Below, one piece after another: positions 14,522 through 22,860 of a DNA stretch of 38,989 nt. Source of the DNA: CAYJXJ01 sp964374095 (GTDB lineage Bacteria; Elusimicrobiota; Elusimicrobia; UBA1565; UBA9628); NCBI GenBank assembly GCA_964374095.1, contig CAYJXJ010000019.1:1-38989 (forward strand), given 5' to 3'. The notes beneath the pieces were generated by a model, which did not search any database, was not told the DNA's origin, and saw only the letters and a list, made by a program, of their open reading frames with translations. Every line of letters begins with the position of its first letter. Positions within the stretch are counted from its first letter, which is position 1. The position numbers and the translations under genes are program-made.

Positions 14522-16360
14522 GTGGACATCCCCTGGTCGATCTGGATTCTGCTGGGCGGGCCGCCGGCGGCCTTGGCCGCCGCCGCCGTCCTGCGGGCGG
14601 TCAAGCCCGAGTGGACCCACGGACCGGCGCTGCTCTCGTGCGCGGCGGTTGTCGCGGCGGCGGCGGATCTGGTCTCCCGCGCCTACGGGGGATGGGGACT
14701 CGACGGCCCGGTCTACACCTGGATGGAGGTGGGCGATTGGACTTTGGCCTTCGGGGTCCGGCTCGACGGCATCGGCGCGGCGATCCTCGGCATGGTCGCC
14801 CCGGTCGGCGCCCTGATTCACGTCTACGCGGGGGGCTATATGCGCGGCGACCCGGGTTTCTCCCGCTTCTTCATGGTCTTCCACCTCTTCTATTGGTCCA
14901 TGATCGGCCTGCTGCTATCGAATAATTTCGTCCAGTTCTATCTGTTCTGGGAATTGATGGGGCTATGCTCCTATCTCTTGATCGGTTTCTGGATGCACAA
15001 GGCCGAGGCCCGCGCCGCCGCCCTGCAGGCCTTCCTCGTCAACCGCATCGGCGACGCGGCCCTGCTGGGCGCGGCGGCTCTGATCATGGCCGTTTTCGGG
15101 ACGACGCGCTTCGCCGCCGTGTTCAGGGATCTCGGTCAGGTCTCTTCCCCGCTGGTGACCGTGGCCGCGGCCCTGCTGGTCGTGGCCGCGGCGGCGAAAT
15201 CAGCCCAACTCCCCTTGTACTTCTGGCTGCCCGACGCCATGGCCGGGCCGACGCCGGTTTCGGCCCTCATGCATGCCGCGACCATGGTGACGGCGGGCAT
15301 CGTGCTCTTGGTGCGCTCCTGGCCCCTCGTCGAGAGCGTCTCCGATCTCCCCGCGGCCATCGGCGGCCTGGGAGCGGCGACGGCCGTTTTTGCCGGGGTG
15401 CTCGCCTGCCTGCAGACCGATCTCAAGCGCCTACTCGCCTACTCGACGGTCAGCCATTTGGGGCTCATGGCCCTGGCGTTGGGGCTGGGACGGGTCGGCG
15501 CGGCGGTGCTGCACTTGGTGATGCACGGTTTCTTCAAGGCGGCCCTGTTTCTTTGCGCGGGCAACATCGCGCACGGTTTGGGCCGCTCGACGGCGGGCTT
15601 GGCGGAGGTCGGCGGGCTGCGCCGGCGCCTGCCGCTGACCTTCGCCTGCGCGGCGGCCGGAGCCGTTTCGCTGGCGGGCCTGTTCCCGGCCGCGGGGTTC
15701 TTCAGCAAGGATCAGATCTTGGACGCGGCCCTGCACGCCGGGCCCTTCTGGGCCCTTTCGGCGATCGCGGCGGCTTTCCTCGGCGCGGCCTATTCGGGGC
15801 GCTTCGTGTTTGGGGTCTTCCTGGGGCCCGAGCGCGCTTCCCACCCTCAGGAGGCCGAGGTCGGGATGGCGATCCCGGTTGCCGCGTTGGCCCTCGGGGC
15901 CCTGGCCGCCGGAGGCCTCTCCGGGGGGATCGGACGGCTCCTCCAGTCGGGATCGTTGATCGCGCCGGAGTACCTCGCCCTGGTTGGGTTTTCTTGGAAA
16001 GCCTTCGGTTTCGGGACCGGCGCCGCCGGGTTGGGGATCGCGGCGGCCTGGTCCCTCAGCCTGGCCAGGCCGGGCTGGGATATGGAATGGCGGAAATCTC
16101 GTCCCGAGCTCGCCGCTTTGATCGCCGACGATTTCGGATGGCGGCGCGCGGTGGCCGCGGCCGGCGGCCTGGCGCGCGGGGCCGCGTCATGGGTCGGCGA
16201 TGTGGTCGATTCCAGGTGGGTGGACGGCGCGCTGGAAGGCGGGGCCCGCGCCGCCTTGGCGGTCTCCCGCGCCGCAGCCATGGGCCGCGGGCTCATCAAT
16301 GAATACCTCTGGTGGGCGGTGCTGGCCGCCGCCGCGGTCCTGGCCTCGGCATGGACGTGA
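14522..16360 (+). CDS. nuoL: NADH-quinone oxidoreductase subunit L (proton-pumping antiporter-like)
   Basis: 612 residues, the normal length, from GTG at 14522. MrpA-like antiporter helices are intact: FYLFWELMGLCSYLLIGFW (key Glu on TM5), LPLYFWLPDAMAGPTPVSAL with MHAATMVTAGI (TM7-8 with Lys in AAAKSAQLPLY), LKRLLAYSTVSHLGLM and VMHGFFKAALFLCAGNI. The final part includes the long lateral helix region and a last hydrophobic segment. It is the distal pump of the membrane arm. It lies 3 bp after nuoK and 1 bp before nuoM. Confidence 0.95.
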   Translation: MDIPWSIWILLGGPPAALAAAAVLRAVKPEWTHGPALLSCAAVVAAAADLVSRAYGGWGLDGPVYTWMEVGDWTLAFGVRLDGIGAAILGMVAPVGALIHVYAGGYMRGDPGFSRFFMVFHLFYWSMIGLLLSNNFVQFYLFWELMGLCSYLLIGFWMHKAEARAAALQAFLVNRIGDAALLGAAALIMAVFGTTRFAAVFRDLGQVSSPLVTVAAALLVVAAAAKSAQLPLYFWLPDAMAGPTPVSALMHAATMVTAGIVLLVRSWPLVESVSDLPAAIGGLGAATAVFAGVLACLQTDLKRLLAYSTVSHLGLMALALGLGRVGAAVLHLVMHGFFKAALFLCAGNIAHGLGRSTAGLAEVGGLRRRLPLTFACAAAGAVSLAGLFPAAGFFSKDQILDAALHAGPFWALSAIAAAFLGAAYSGRFVFGVFLGPERASHPQEAEVGMAIPVAALALGALAAGGLSGGIGRLLQSGSLIAPEYLALVGFSWKAFGFGTGAAGLGIAAAWSLSLARPGWDMEWRKSRPELAALIADDFGWRRAVAAAGGLARGAASWVGDVVDSRWVDGALEGGARAALAVSRAAAMGRGLINEYLWWAVLAAAAVLASAWT

Positions 16361-16361
16361 C

Positions 16362-17335
16362 ATGGGCGCGCTGACCCTGCTTTGGGTCCTGCCGGCTTTC
16401 GGGGGACTATTCTGCCTCCTTCTCCCGGGCCCGCGCCGCGCGGCGCTGGCCTTCGCCGCCGCGACCGGAGCCCTTCTGGCCTGGTTGGCGGCCCCCATCG
16501 CCGCCGGACCCGCCGGCGGCTACGCCGAGGTCTCGGCCCCGTGGATTTTCGGCATCCGGTATTCTCTCTCCTTGGACGGGCTTTCGCTTCCCCTGGCGGG
16601 GCTCACGGCGCTCTTGACCATGGCTTGCCTCGTCCATTCCTGGAAGCGCGACTATCCCGCGGGCTATTGGGCCTGCCTCATGTTTCTGGAATCGGCCTTG
16701 CTGGGCGTGTTCTTGGCCCGCGACCTTTTCATCTTCTATGTGTTCTGGGAGGCGGTGCTGGTTCCCATGTCGCTCCTCATCGGGATTTGGGGCTCCGAAG
16801 GGCGCCGGCATGCGGCGCTCAAGTTCTTCGTCTATACGTTCGGTGGCAGCCTCTTGCTGCTCGTCGGGATACTGGCCCTGGTGACCTCAAGTCATGGCGC
16901 GACCGGGGTGTGGAACTGGGACATGGCGTCGCTGCAGGCCCCCTCGGGACGCTCCGGCCTTCTCGTTTTTCTTTCTTTGGCCGTGGGCCTGGGGGTCAAG
17001 ATCCCGTTGGTCCCCATGCATACCTGGCTGCCCGACGCCCACACCGAGGCCCCGGCGGCCGGCTCGGTCATGCTCGCCGGGCTTCTCCTTAAGATGGGGG
17101 TCTACGGGTTTCTGAGACTGCTCCTGCCGGTCTTCACGGAGCTCTGCTGGGCGCTCCTGCCGTGGCTGGGCGTCGTCGCCTTGGTCAACATCGCCTACGG
17201 CTCGGTGTGCGCCATGGCCCAACGGGACCTCAAGCGCGTCGTTGCCTGCTCGAGCGTGGCGCATATGGGATTCTGCATGCTCGGCTTGGCCAGCCGCACT
17301 CCGGAGGGGGTCAGCGGCGCGGCCCTCCAGATGAT
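16362..17335 (+). CDS. nuoM: NADH-quinone oxidoreductase subunit M, 5' part up to the scaffold gap
   Basis: About 324 residues before the gap. Antiporter-type signatures are intact: DLFIFYVFWEAVLVPMSLLI (key Glu), GVKIPLVPMHTWLPDAHTEA and GSVMLAGLLLKMGVYGFLR (Lys on TM8), and LKRVVACSSVAHMGFCMLGL. The reading ends in EGVSGAALQM at the N run. The rest of the protein continues after the gap in another frame (17347-17898). As assembled the gene is broken, but both parts are normal NuoM sequence, so this is most likely an assembly artefact and not a real lesion. Confidence 0.9.
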
Positions 17336-17345
17336 NNNNNNNNNN
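17336..17345. other. Scaffold gap (10 N) inside nuoM
   Basis: Ten Ns. Codons just before (EGVSGAALQM) and just after (EAISGALLQMI) encode the same stretch of NuoM twice, but with about a third of the bases different. The gap length is therefore artificial and the flanks are redundant. Confidence 0.98.
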
Positions 17346-17346
17346 G

Positions 17347-17898
17347 GAGGCCATTTCGGGGGCCCTCCTCCAGATGATCAACCATGGCCTCACCACCGGG
17401 ACGCTGTTCCTGCTCGTGGGGTGTCTTTACGAGCGCAGCCACCGCCGCGGGCTGGGTGATTTCGGCGGTTTGGCCCGGCGCGCCCCTTGGCTGACTTTCT
17501 TCTTCGGGTTCTCGATCATGGCCTCGGCCGGCGTGCCGGGGCTCAACGGGTTCGTCGGCGAATTCATGGCCATCGCCGGCATGGCCCGCGCCTATCCGGG
17601 ATTGGCTCTCTTGGCGGCGGGCGGGGCGCTTCTCTCCGCGGCTTACGCCCTGCCCGCTTTTCAGGCCGTGTTTTGGTCCGAACCGGGCCCGCGCTCGGTC
17701 AGCGGCATCGTCTCCGACTTGGACGGTCGTGAGCGCGCTCTCGTCGGCTCGCTTTGCGCGCTGATGCTGGTCCTGGGTCTCTATCCCGCGCCGCTCCTGC
17801 GGATACTCCAACCGGCCGTTTGGAGCGTGCTGGCGGGAGTCCAGCCCGAGGCCGCCAACCGGCCCGCGGCCGCCTCCTGGGCGGGTGCGCTCGAGTGA
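17347..17898 (+). CDS. nuoM: NADH-quinone oxidoreductase subunit M, 3' part after the scaffold gap
   Basis: The frame reads EAISGALLQMINHGLTTGTL, then FLLVGCLYERSHRRGLGDFG, and on through SIMASAGVPGLNGFVGEFM and the final helices to a TGA at 17898, all standard for the NuoM C-terminal third. The first ten residues repeat what the 5' part already encodes. The stop overlaps the nuoN GTG. Joined with the 5' part after removing the redundancy, the protein would be close to 500 residues, the family norm. Confidence 0.9.
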   Translation, partial: EAISGALLQMINHGLTTGTLFLLVGCLYERSHRRGLGDFGGLARRAPWLTFFFGFSIMASAGVPGLNGFVGEFMAIAGMARAYPGLALLAAGGALLSAAYALPAFQAVFWSEPGPRSVSGIVSDLDGRERALVGSLCALMLVLGLYPAPLLRILQPAVWSVLAGVQPEAANRPAAASWAGALE

Positions 17899-19232
17899 CC
17901 CAGGCGCTTTGGCCCCAATTGACTTTGGCCTCCGGACTCCTCTTCTGCCTCGCCGCGGGCCTGGTCCGTGAGGTCTCCTCCGGGGCTCTGCGCCTCGTCG
18001 CGGTCGCCGCCTTGATCGCCGCGGCTTGGGGCGTGGCCCCGCGCGCCGGCCCGGGGTTGGCGGGGGCCGACGGGATCGCGGTCGCCTGGCAGTTCGTCCT
18101 CTACGCGGGCGCCCTGCCGCTGGTTCTCATCCTCGATGAGGACGACGAGATCCCCATCGCCTTGGTCCTCGCCTGCGCCCTGGGCATGGGCCTGATGGCG
18201 GTATCCCGGGACTTGCTCCTCCTTTTTGTGGGCCTGGAACTGACCAGCCTTCCCGCCGTCCTCTTGTCGGCGCGGCTGAGAGATTCGAAGTCTCCTCCGT
18301 ACGAAGCCGCGGTCAAGTATTTCTTCGCCAGCGGCGCGGCGTCGTCGCTCTTTCTGATGGGCCTGGCCCTGCATTACGCCGCGGGGCGCACGCTCGACCT
18401 GGCTCCGGCCGCCGGCCCGGCGGGCGCGGCGGGACTGGCCCTGATGGGGAGCGCCGTCCTGCTCAAGGCCGGGGCCGTGCCCCTGCATTTCTGGCTTCCC
18501 GACGTCTATGAATCCTCGCGCCCGAGCCTCGCGGCATTCTTGTCCACGGCGGTCAAGGCGGCCGCGGTGCTGGCCCTGATGCGCCTGGCGGCGATGGCGC
18601 CGGAGGGCAGTTTGGCGCGGGGCCTGCCGGCGATCGGATCCCTGAGCGCTCTTTACGGCGCCCTGCAGGCTCTGCGCCAGCAGAACCTGGCGCGTCTGCT
18701 GGCCTATTCCTCCATTTCCCACGCCGGCATCCTCATCCTGGGAGTCGGCGCGTGGGCGGCGCAGGGCGCCGATCCCGCGGCCGCGGCGCCGCTGTTTTTC
18801 TACGTGCTGGCCTATCTGTTCATGAGCACCGGGGCTTTCTTCTTCCTTGAGGTATCGGGCCTGAAGGACCGGGCCGCGCTGCGCGGGTATTTCCGCCGCC
18901 ATCCCGCCGAGGCCGCGCTCTTCGCCGTCCTCCTGCTCTCCTTGGCCGGCATGCCGCCGACCGGCGGATTTCTGGCCAAGTTCCTAATCTTTTGGGAAGC
19001 GGTCAAGACCCAGCTCTGGCTTCCCCTGGCCGCGGGGGCGCTGGCCGCCCTCGTCGCCGTCGGGTACTACATGGATCTGGCTCGGGCGATGATCCTGGAC
19101 GAGCCCAAGGGCGGCGCTCCGGAGCCGTCCCGCGGAATCGACGCCACCGTGCTGTGGATCTGCGCCGCGGCCTCCGCGGTGCTGGGCTTGGCGCCCTGGG
19201 TCTTGACCGTCGCCATGAGGGCGTGGTCATGA
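17895..19232 (+). CDS. nuoN: NADH-quinone oxidoreductase subunit N
   Basis: 445 residues from the GTG overlapping the nuoM stop. Upstream in-frame sequence is the nuoM shadow. Antiporter-type features: LLLLFVGLELTSLPAVLLSA (key Glu), AAVKYFFASGAASSLFLMG, LKAGAVPLHFWLPDVYESS (Lys), STAVKAAAVLALMRL, LLAYSSISHAGILILG and LLSLAGMPPTGGFLAKFLIF. It is shorter than the E. coli protein (485) at the N-terminus, as in many non-proteobacterial NuoN. It is the third pump of the membrane arm. Its TGA overlaps the nuoA ATG (ATGA). Confidence 0.95.
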   Translation: MTQALWPQLTLASGLLFCLAAGLVREVSSGALRLVAVAALIAAAWGVAPRAGPGLAGADGIAVAWQFVLYAGALPLVLILDEDDEIPIALVLACALGMGLMAVSRDLLLLFVGLELTSLPAVLLSARLRDSKSPPYEAAVKYFFASGAASSLFLMGLALHYAAGRTLDLAPAAGPAGAAGLALMGSAVLLKAGAVPLHFWLPDVYESSRPSLAAFLSTAVKAAAVLALMRLAAMAPEGSLARGLPAIGSLSALYGALQALRQQNLARLLAYSSISHAGILILGVGAWAAQGADPAAAAPLFFYVLAYLFMSTGAFFFLEVSGLKDRAALRGYFRRHPAEAALFAVLLLSLAGMPPTGGFLAKFLIFWEAVKTQLWLPLAAGALAALVAVGYYMDLARAMILDEPKGGAPEPSRGIDATVLWICAAASAVLGLAPWVLTVAMRAWS

Positions 19233-19585
19233 CCAACGCCTTCGCCGTGGGGATCAACATCGTCCTGGTCGGCGTCCTTGTGACCGCGTTTCTGCTCTCG
19301 GGGCGCCTGCTCGGGCCGCGGGGCCGGCGCGAGGGCGACGCGGATGTCCCCTACGAGTCCGGCATGCGGCCCTTGGAGGGCCCGGGCCGCGGGATGTCGG
19401 TTCTCTACTGGCGCTTCGCCGTGCTCTTCGTGGTCTTCGACGTGGACCTCGCCTTTCTCTTGCCCTGGGCGCTCAACCGCCAAGGGTTCGACCTGAACAT
19501 GCTTGCCGCGGCCACCGTGTTTTGCGGGCTCGTCGCCTTCATGCTGGCGTACTTTTGGAGGAAGGGCGCCCTCGAGTGTCGGTAG
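19229..19585 (+). CDS. nuoA: NADH-quinone oxidoreductase subunit A
   Basis: 118 residues and three helices. The NuoA signature is PYESGMRPLEGPGRGMSVLY followed by WRFAVLFVVFDVDLAFLLPW, with the conserved acidic Glu in YESG and Asp in VVFDVDLAFL. It sits at the junction of the hydrophilic and membrane arms. In most operons nuoA is first; here it follows nuoN and overlaps its stop codon. Instead of nuoB, the next genes are an antisense toxin-antitoxin pair. Confidence 0.95.
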   Translation: MTNAFAVGINIVLVGVLVTAFLLSGRLLGPRGRREGDADVPYESGMRPLEGPGRGMSVLYWRFAVLFVVFDVDLAFLLPWALNRQGFDLNMLAAATVFCGLVAFMLAYFWRKGALECR

Positions 19586-19646
19586 TACGGGGTGACGAGC
19601 GGTTCGCACCGTCGCTTCTGTAGCGAGCCTGTCCGCCCACCGATAC

Positions 19647-19967
19647 TTAGGTTGATTCAGGAGAGGCGGGCCGGGGCGGCCATTCCATCGCCCCATGGAT
19701 GACGCGCAAAATGACGACCTCCGATCTGACATCAACGAGCGATGCGCTCAAAGCGTAGACGATCACATAGGGCAATCCCGGAACGACCAGTTCTCGCGTC
19801 TCACGCAGTCGCCCAGGACGGCCCCGTCGCGGGTGAATCCTGAGCCTCTCGCCATGGGTCATGAGCGCGCGAAGCACCCGTTCGGCGGCGCGTGGCCGGT
19901 CCATGGAGATCGCTTGAAAGATGGAATCGAGATCGGCGAAGGCCTTCAGCGTCCAGCGGATGCTCAT
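19647..19967 (-). CDS. RelE/ParE-family toxin
   Basis: 106 residues from ATG at 19967, chosen because it overlaps the antitoxin stop codon (ATGA) and begins the ParE fold directly (MSIRWTLKAFADLDSIFQAI). The middle helix RAAERVLRALMTHGERLRIH is followed by PRRGRPGRLRETRELVVPGL and PYVIVYAL, then VVILRVIHGAMEWP, which is the RelE/ParE beta-sheet with the RELVV..LPY..VY signature. Members poison gyrase (ParE) or cut mRNA at the ribosome (RelE); this sequence is nearer ParE in style. The gene pair faces against the nuo genes in the nuoA-nuoB interval. Confidence 0.9.
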   Translation of the reverse strand: MSIRWTLKAFADLDSIFQAISMDRPRAAERVLRALMTHGERLRIHPRRGRPGRLRETRELVVPGLPYVIVYALSASLVDVRSEVVILRVIHGAMEWPPRPASPEST

Positions 19968-20215
19968 CGCTTCGACGTCTTTTTGAATCGTTTCTCGAAA
20001 TGGCGGACGACTTTTTCGTGGTCGACGATCCGGCCGGCGCGCATGTCCGCGAGCCCTTCCTTGACCGCGGCGATGAACTCCTCCTCGTTGGCGACATAAG
20101 ACTGGATCGCCTCGCACAAATGCCAGGATTTCGGGCGGCCGGTCAGATGCGCCAACCGTTCCAGACTTGCGTCCAATTTTGGGCTTATCCGCGCACCGAC
20201 GGTGACTGATTTCAT
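19964..20215 (-). CDS. Ribbon-helix-helix antitoxin (ParD/CopG type)
   Basis: 83 residues. The N-terminal strand KSVTVGARIS and helix LDASLERLAHLTGRPKSWHL form a ribbon-helix-helix DNA-binding domain. The C-terminal part AAVKEGLADMRAGRIVDHEK is the common toxin-binding tail of such antitoxins. The stop overlaps the toxin ATG by 4 nt. Upstream on the same strand is a canonical promoter and, unlike many leading genes in this window, a Shine-Dalgarno GAGGAG about 10 nt before the ATG. Autorepression at the promoter is expected from the family. Confidence 0.9.
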   Translation of the reverse strand: MKSVTVGARISPKLDASLERLAHLTGRPKSWHLCEAIQSYVANEEEFIAAVKEGLADMRAGRIVDHEKVVRHFEKRFKKTSKR

Positions 20216-20239
20216 GGGAAGCGAACTCCTCGACCGTAT

Positions 20240-20268
20240 ATGTTAACAGTGTTATACATTGTTGTCAA
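20240..20268 (-). promoter_or_regulatory. Promoter and probable operator of the RHH/ParE pair
   Basis: On the minus strand TTGACA (20268-20263) and TAACAT (20245-20240) are 17 bp apart. Between and overlapping them lie GTATAAC and TGTTAACA motifs in dyad arrangement, suited to RHH binding. It is a short AT-rich island in the GC-rich nuo cluster. Confidence 0.7.
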
Positions 20269-20402
20269 TGGCAAATTTGTCCATGTTCGCGGGGCATTGA
20301 AGGCGTCGGGGGGGTGCGGCGATGCGCCGGAGAGTTTTCCGCCACGCATTGGGCGCCCCACCCCAATTGCCCTTGACCGTCCCGCAGCTGATCGAAATCC
20401 GC

Positions 20403-20408
20403 TACAAT
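20403..20408 (+). promoter_or_regulatory. -10-like box of nuoB
   Basis: TACAAT ends 10 nt before the nuoB ATG. TTGACC at 20373-20378 is too far (24 bp) for a standard -35, so support is weak. A separate start for nuoB would make sense because the toxin-antitoxin pair interrupts the cluster. Confidence 0.35.
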
Positions 20409-20418
20409 AGCCTCGCCT

Positions 20419-20901
20419 ATGCCTCTCGAAGACGCCGCCCCCGCCGGGACCATGACCACCCAGCTCGAAGCCGCCCTGGGCTGGGCGCGAAAGTACTCGA
20501 TCTTTCAGTACCCCTTCGTGACCGCCTGTTGCGGCATGGAGTATATGTCGGCCATGGCCTCCCACTACGACCTCGACCGCTTCGGGGCGGGCTTCCCGCG
20601 CTTCTCGCCGCGGCAGGCCGACGTGCTCATGGTCGTGGGGACCATCTCCCACAAGATAGCGCCCGTGCTGCGGCGCATCTACGACCAGATGGCCGAGCCC
20701 AACTGGGTGGTCGCCTTCGGGGCATGCACCTGCACGGGCGGCTTCTACACCAACTACGCCACGGTCCAGGGGATCGACACCTTGCTGCCGGTGGACCTCT
20801 ACATCCCGGGCTGCCCGCCGCGTCCGGAGACCGTGATCCAGGGCCTGATGCTCCTGCAGGAGAAGATCGAGAAGGGCGGCCAGGTCCGGAAGGGGACTTG
20901 A
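20419..20901 (+). CDS. nuoB: NADH-quinone oxidoreductase subunit B (cluster N2)
   Basis: 160 residues. The N2 [4Fe-4S] ligands are present: tandem Cys in TACCGMEYM, Cys in FGACTCTGGFYTNYA and Cys in YIPGCPPRPE. The ACTCTGG loop has a second Cys where most homologues have Ser/Ala (ACASSGG). Conserved PRFSPRQADVLMVVGT is intact. NuoB receives electrons from NuoI and reduces quinone with NuoD. It begins a second run of nuo genes (B-C-D) after the antisense toxin-antitoxin pair. nuoC begins 2 bp downstream. Confidence 0.97.
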   Translation: MPLEDAAPAGTMTTQLEAALGWARKYSIFQYPFVTACCGMEYMSAMASHYDLDRFGAGFPRFSPRQADVLMVVGTISHKIAPVLRRIYDQMAEPNWVVAFGACTCTGGFYTNYATVQGIDTLLPVDLYIPGCPPRPETVIQGLMLLQEKIEKGGQVRKGT

Positions 20902-20903
20902 GA

Positions 20904-21383
20904 ATGGAGCACGAAGTCCGGCGCGTCGAGGCCCGGCAGGCCCTCGAGGAACTCCGGGGCCTCCATCAACAGGGATACAACGTCCTCGTGGACCTGACGG
21001 CGCTGGATTTCTCGCCGCCGGGGAAGGAACCTCGTTTTGAAGTTGTGTACCGGCTCATGAGCTTGGATCCAACGACAGGCCTGGAGAGCAAACAGCGCGT
21101 CGAAATTCGTTGCGGGGTGGGGGAGGAGCCCGTTCTGAAATCCGCGGCCGGCCTATGGCCGGCCGCGGATTGGCTCGAGCGCGAAGTCTGGGACATGTTC
21201 GGCATCCGCTTCGCGGACCGCCCGGACATCAAACGAATCCTTCTCTATGAAGAGTTCCGGGGACACCCCCTGCGCAAGGACTACCCCATCGCCAAGCGCC
21301 AGCCCTTGATCGGCCCGCCGAGCGGGGAGCCCGCCGACAACCCCAGCTTCAACGCGGTGAAGCCCGCGCTCAAATTCGAATGA
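20904..21383 (+). CDS. nuoC: NADH-quinone oxidoreductase subunit C
   Basis: 159 residues from ATG at 20904; the open frame upstream is antisense shadow. It has the 30-kDa subunit signature: YNVLVDLTALDF, FEVVYRLMSLD, then LWPAADWLEREVWDMFGIRF and LRKDYPIAKRQP. It is a peripheral-arm structural subunit contacting NuoD. The stop overlaps the nuoD ATG (ATGA). A 15-bp perfect inverted repeat with a 3-nt loop lies inside the coding sequence over the WPAADW codons. Confidence 0.95.
   Translation: MEHEVRRVEARQALEELRGLHQQGYNVLVDLTALDFSPPGKEPRFEVVYRLMSLDPTTGLESKQRVEIRCGVGEEPVLKSAAGLWPAADWLEREVWDMFGIRFADRPDIKRILLYEEFRGHPLRKDYPIAKRQPLIGPPSGEPADNPSFNAVKPALKFE
21139..21171 (+). repeat. Perfect 15-bp stem, 3-nt loop hairpin inside nuoC
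   Basis: The left arm AATCCGCGGCCGGCC (21139-21153) is followed by TAT and the exact reverse complement (21157-21171). Twelve of 15 pairs are G-C, so the RNA hairpin would be very stable. There is no U-tract, so it is not a standard terminator. Confidence 0.9.
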
Positions 21384-22699
21384 GCGAAAAGCGCACCTAC
21401 ATGCTCAACATGGGCCCGGCCCACCCGGCCATGCACGGGGTGGTGCGGTTGGCCCTCGAGCTCGACGGGGAGCGGGTCGTCTCGACGGAGGTTGACATCG
21501 GCTACCTCCACCGTGCCTTCGAGAAGCACGCCGAGGCGGAAACCTGGAACAACGTCATCCCCTGGACCGACCGCCTCAATTACGTCTCCCCGCTGATCAA
21601 CAACGTAGGGTACTGCATGGCCGTCGAGAAGCTCTGCGGCCTGACCCTGCCGGAGCGGGGCCAGTACCTGCGGGTCATCGCCTCGGAAATCTCCCGAGTG
21701 ACCGACCATTTGACCTGCATCGGCGCCGGCGCCATGGAGCTGGGGGCCTTCACGGTTTTTCTGTACTTGATCAAGGCGCGGGAGTTTCTCTACCAGCTCG
21801 TGGACCAGCTCACGGGCGCGCGGATCACCACCTCCTATACCCGAGTGGGCGGCGTCAAGGCCGACCTGCCGGCGGATTTCGTCGCGCGCTCCGCCGCGGC
21901 CTTCGATTCGGTGCGCGCGGCCGTGGCGGAGTGCGACAAGCTTCTGACCCGCAACCGCATCTTCATGGACCGGGTCGAGGGGACCGGGGTCATCTCGGCC
22001 CAGGACGCCCTCGGCTACGGGATCACCGGACCGTTCCTGCGCTCGACGGGTGTCGCCTACGACGTCCGCCGGGCCCATCCCTATCTGGTCTATGACCGCC
22101 TCGACTTCGAGGTTCCCGTCGGGGCCAAGGGCGACAATTTCGACCGCTACCTGGTGCGCCTGGCCGAGATCGAGCAGTCCCTGCGCATCGTCGAGCAGTG
22201 CTTCAAGCTCATGCCGGGCGGCAAGCATTCCCTGGAGCCCGCGGAGATGAAGGACGCCTTCGATTACCAGGACCAGGGCAAACAGGGCCTGACGGCGCTG
22301 CTGTCGCGCTACAAAGCCAAGGTGGACCAGACCCTAGAGGGCGCGGGACGAGATCGCCATGCGGCGATCACGTCGGGGACGCCTTCGGCCGTGCTCCCGC
22401 CCAAGGAAGACACCTACGGCTCCATCGAGGGCCTGATGAACCACTTCTCGCTCGTCATGTGGAGCTGGGGCATCAAGGTGCCGGCCGGCGATACCTACGT
22501 CGCCGTCGAGGGGGGAAACGGGGAGTTGGGATTCCACGTCGTTTCCGACGGCTCGGACCGCCCCGCCCGCGTGCGCTGCCGGCCCCCGTGCTTCTTCATC
22601 ATGGCCGCCCTGCCCCACCTCCTCAAAGGCGCCACCATCGCCGACATCGTCCCGACCTTCGGCTCGGTGAACATGATCGCCGGCGAGTTGGACCGCTAG
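21380..22699 (+). CDS. nuoD: NADH-quinone oxidoreductase subunit D
   Basis: 439 residues. The 49-kDa/NiFe-hydrogenase-like signature is intact: MGPAHPAMHGVVRL with the quinone-site His, DIGYLHRAFEKHAE, WTDRLNYVSPLINN and the late RPARVRCRPPCF block. The C-terminus ends FGSVNMIAGELDR where most homologues end ...DPVMGEVDR, a variant near the former hydrogenase active-site region. It forms the quinone pocket with NuoB. It is coupled to nuoC by stop-start overlap. A 161-bp gap then separates it from the CBS protein. Confidence 0.97.
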   Translation: MSEKRTYMLNMGPAHPAMHGVVRLALELDGERVVSTEVDIGYLHRAFEKHAEAETWNNVIPWTDRLNYVSPLINNVGYCMAVEKLCGLTLPERGQYLRVIASEISRVTDHLTCIGAGAMELGAFTVFLYLIKAREFLYQLVDQLTGARITTSYTRVGGVKADLPADFVARSAAAFDSVRAAVAECDKLLTRNRIFMDRVEGTGVISAQDALGYGITGPFLRSTGVAYDVRRAHPYLVYDRLDFEVPVGAKGDNFDRYLVRLAEIEQSLRIVEQCFKLMPGGKHSLEPAEMKDAFDYQDQGKQGLTALLSRYKAKVDQTLEGAGRDRHAAITSGTPSAVLPPKEDTYGSIEGLMNHFSLVMWSWGIKVPAGDTYVAVEGGNGELGFHVVSDGSDRPARVRCRPPCFFIMAALPHLLKGATIADIVPTFGSVNMIAGELDR

Positions 22700-22860
22700 T
22701 CCGGCGCATTTTCCGGGAACTTTTCGACCCCCCGGATCGTATGGAGTGTGGCGCCTTGCGCCCCGCCGGAATTCCTGGTATCCTTTGGAGGAAGCGCCAC
22801 CCCGAGACCCGCCGCGGGGAGTGTCGCGGCGGCGCCGTCCCGGACCTCCAACCCGAGTGG

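Noticed and set aside
17336..17345. Frameshift mutation in nuoM
   Set aside because: The frame change coincides with the N run and both sides are normal NuoM, so it is an assembly effect and not evidence of a pseudogene.
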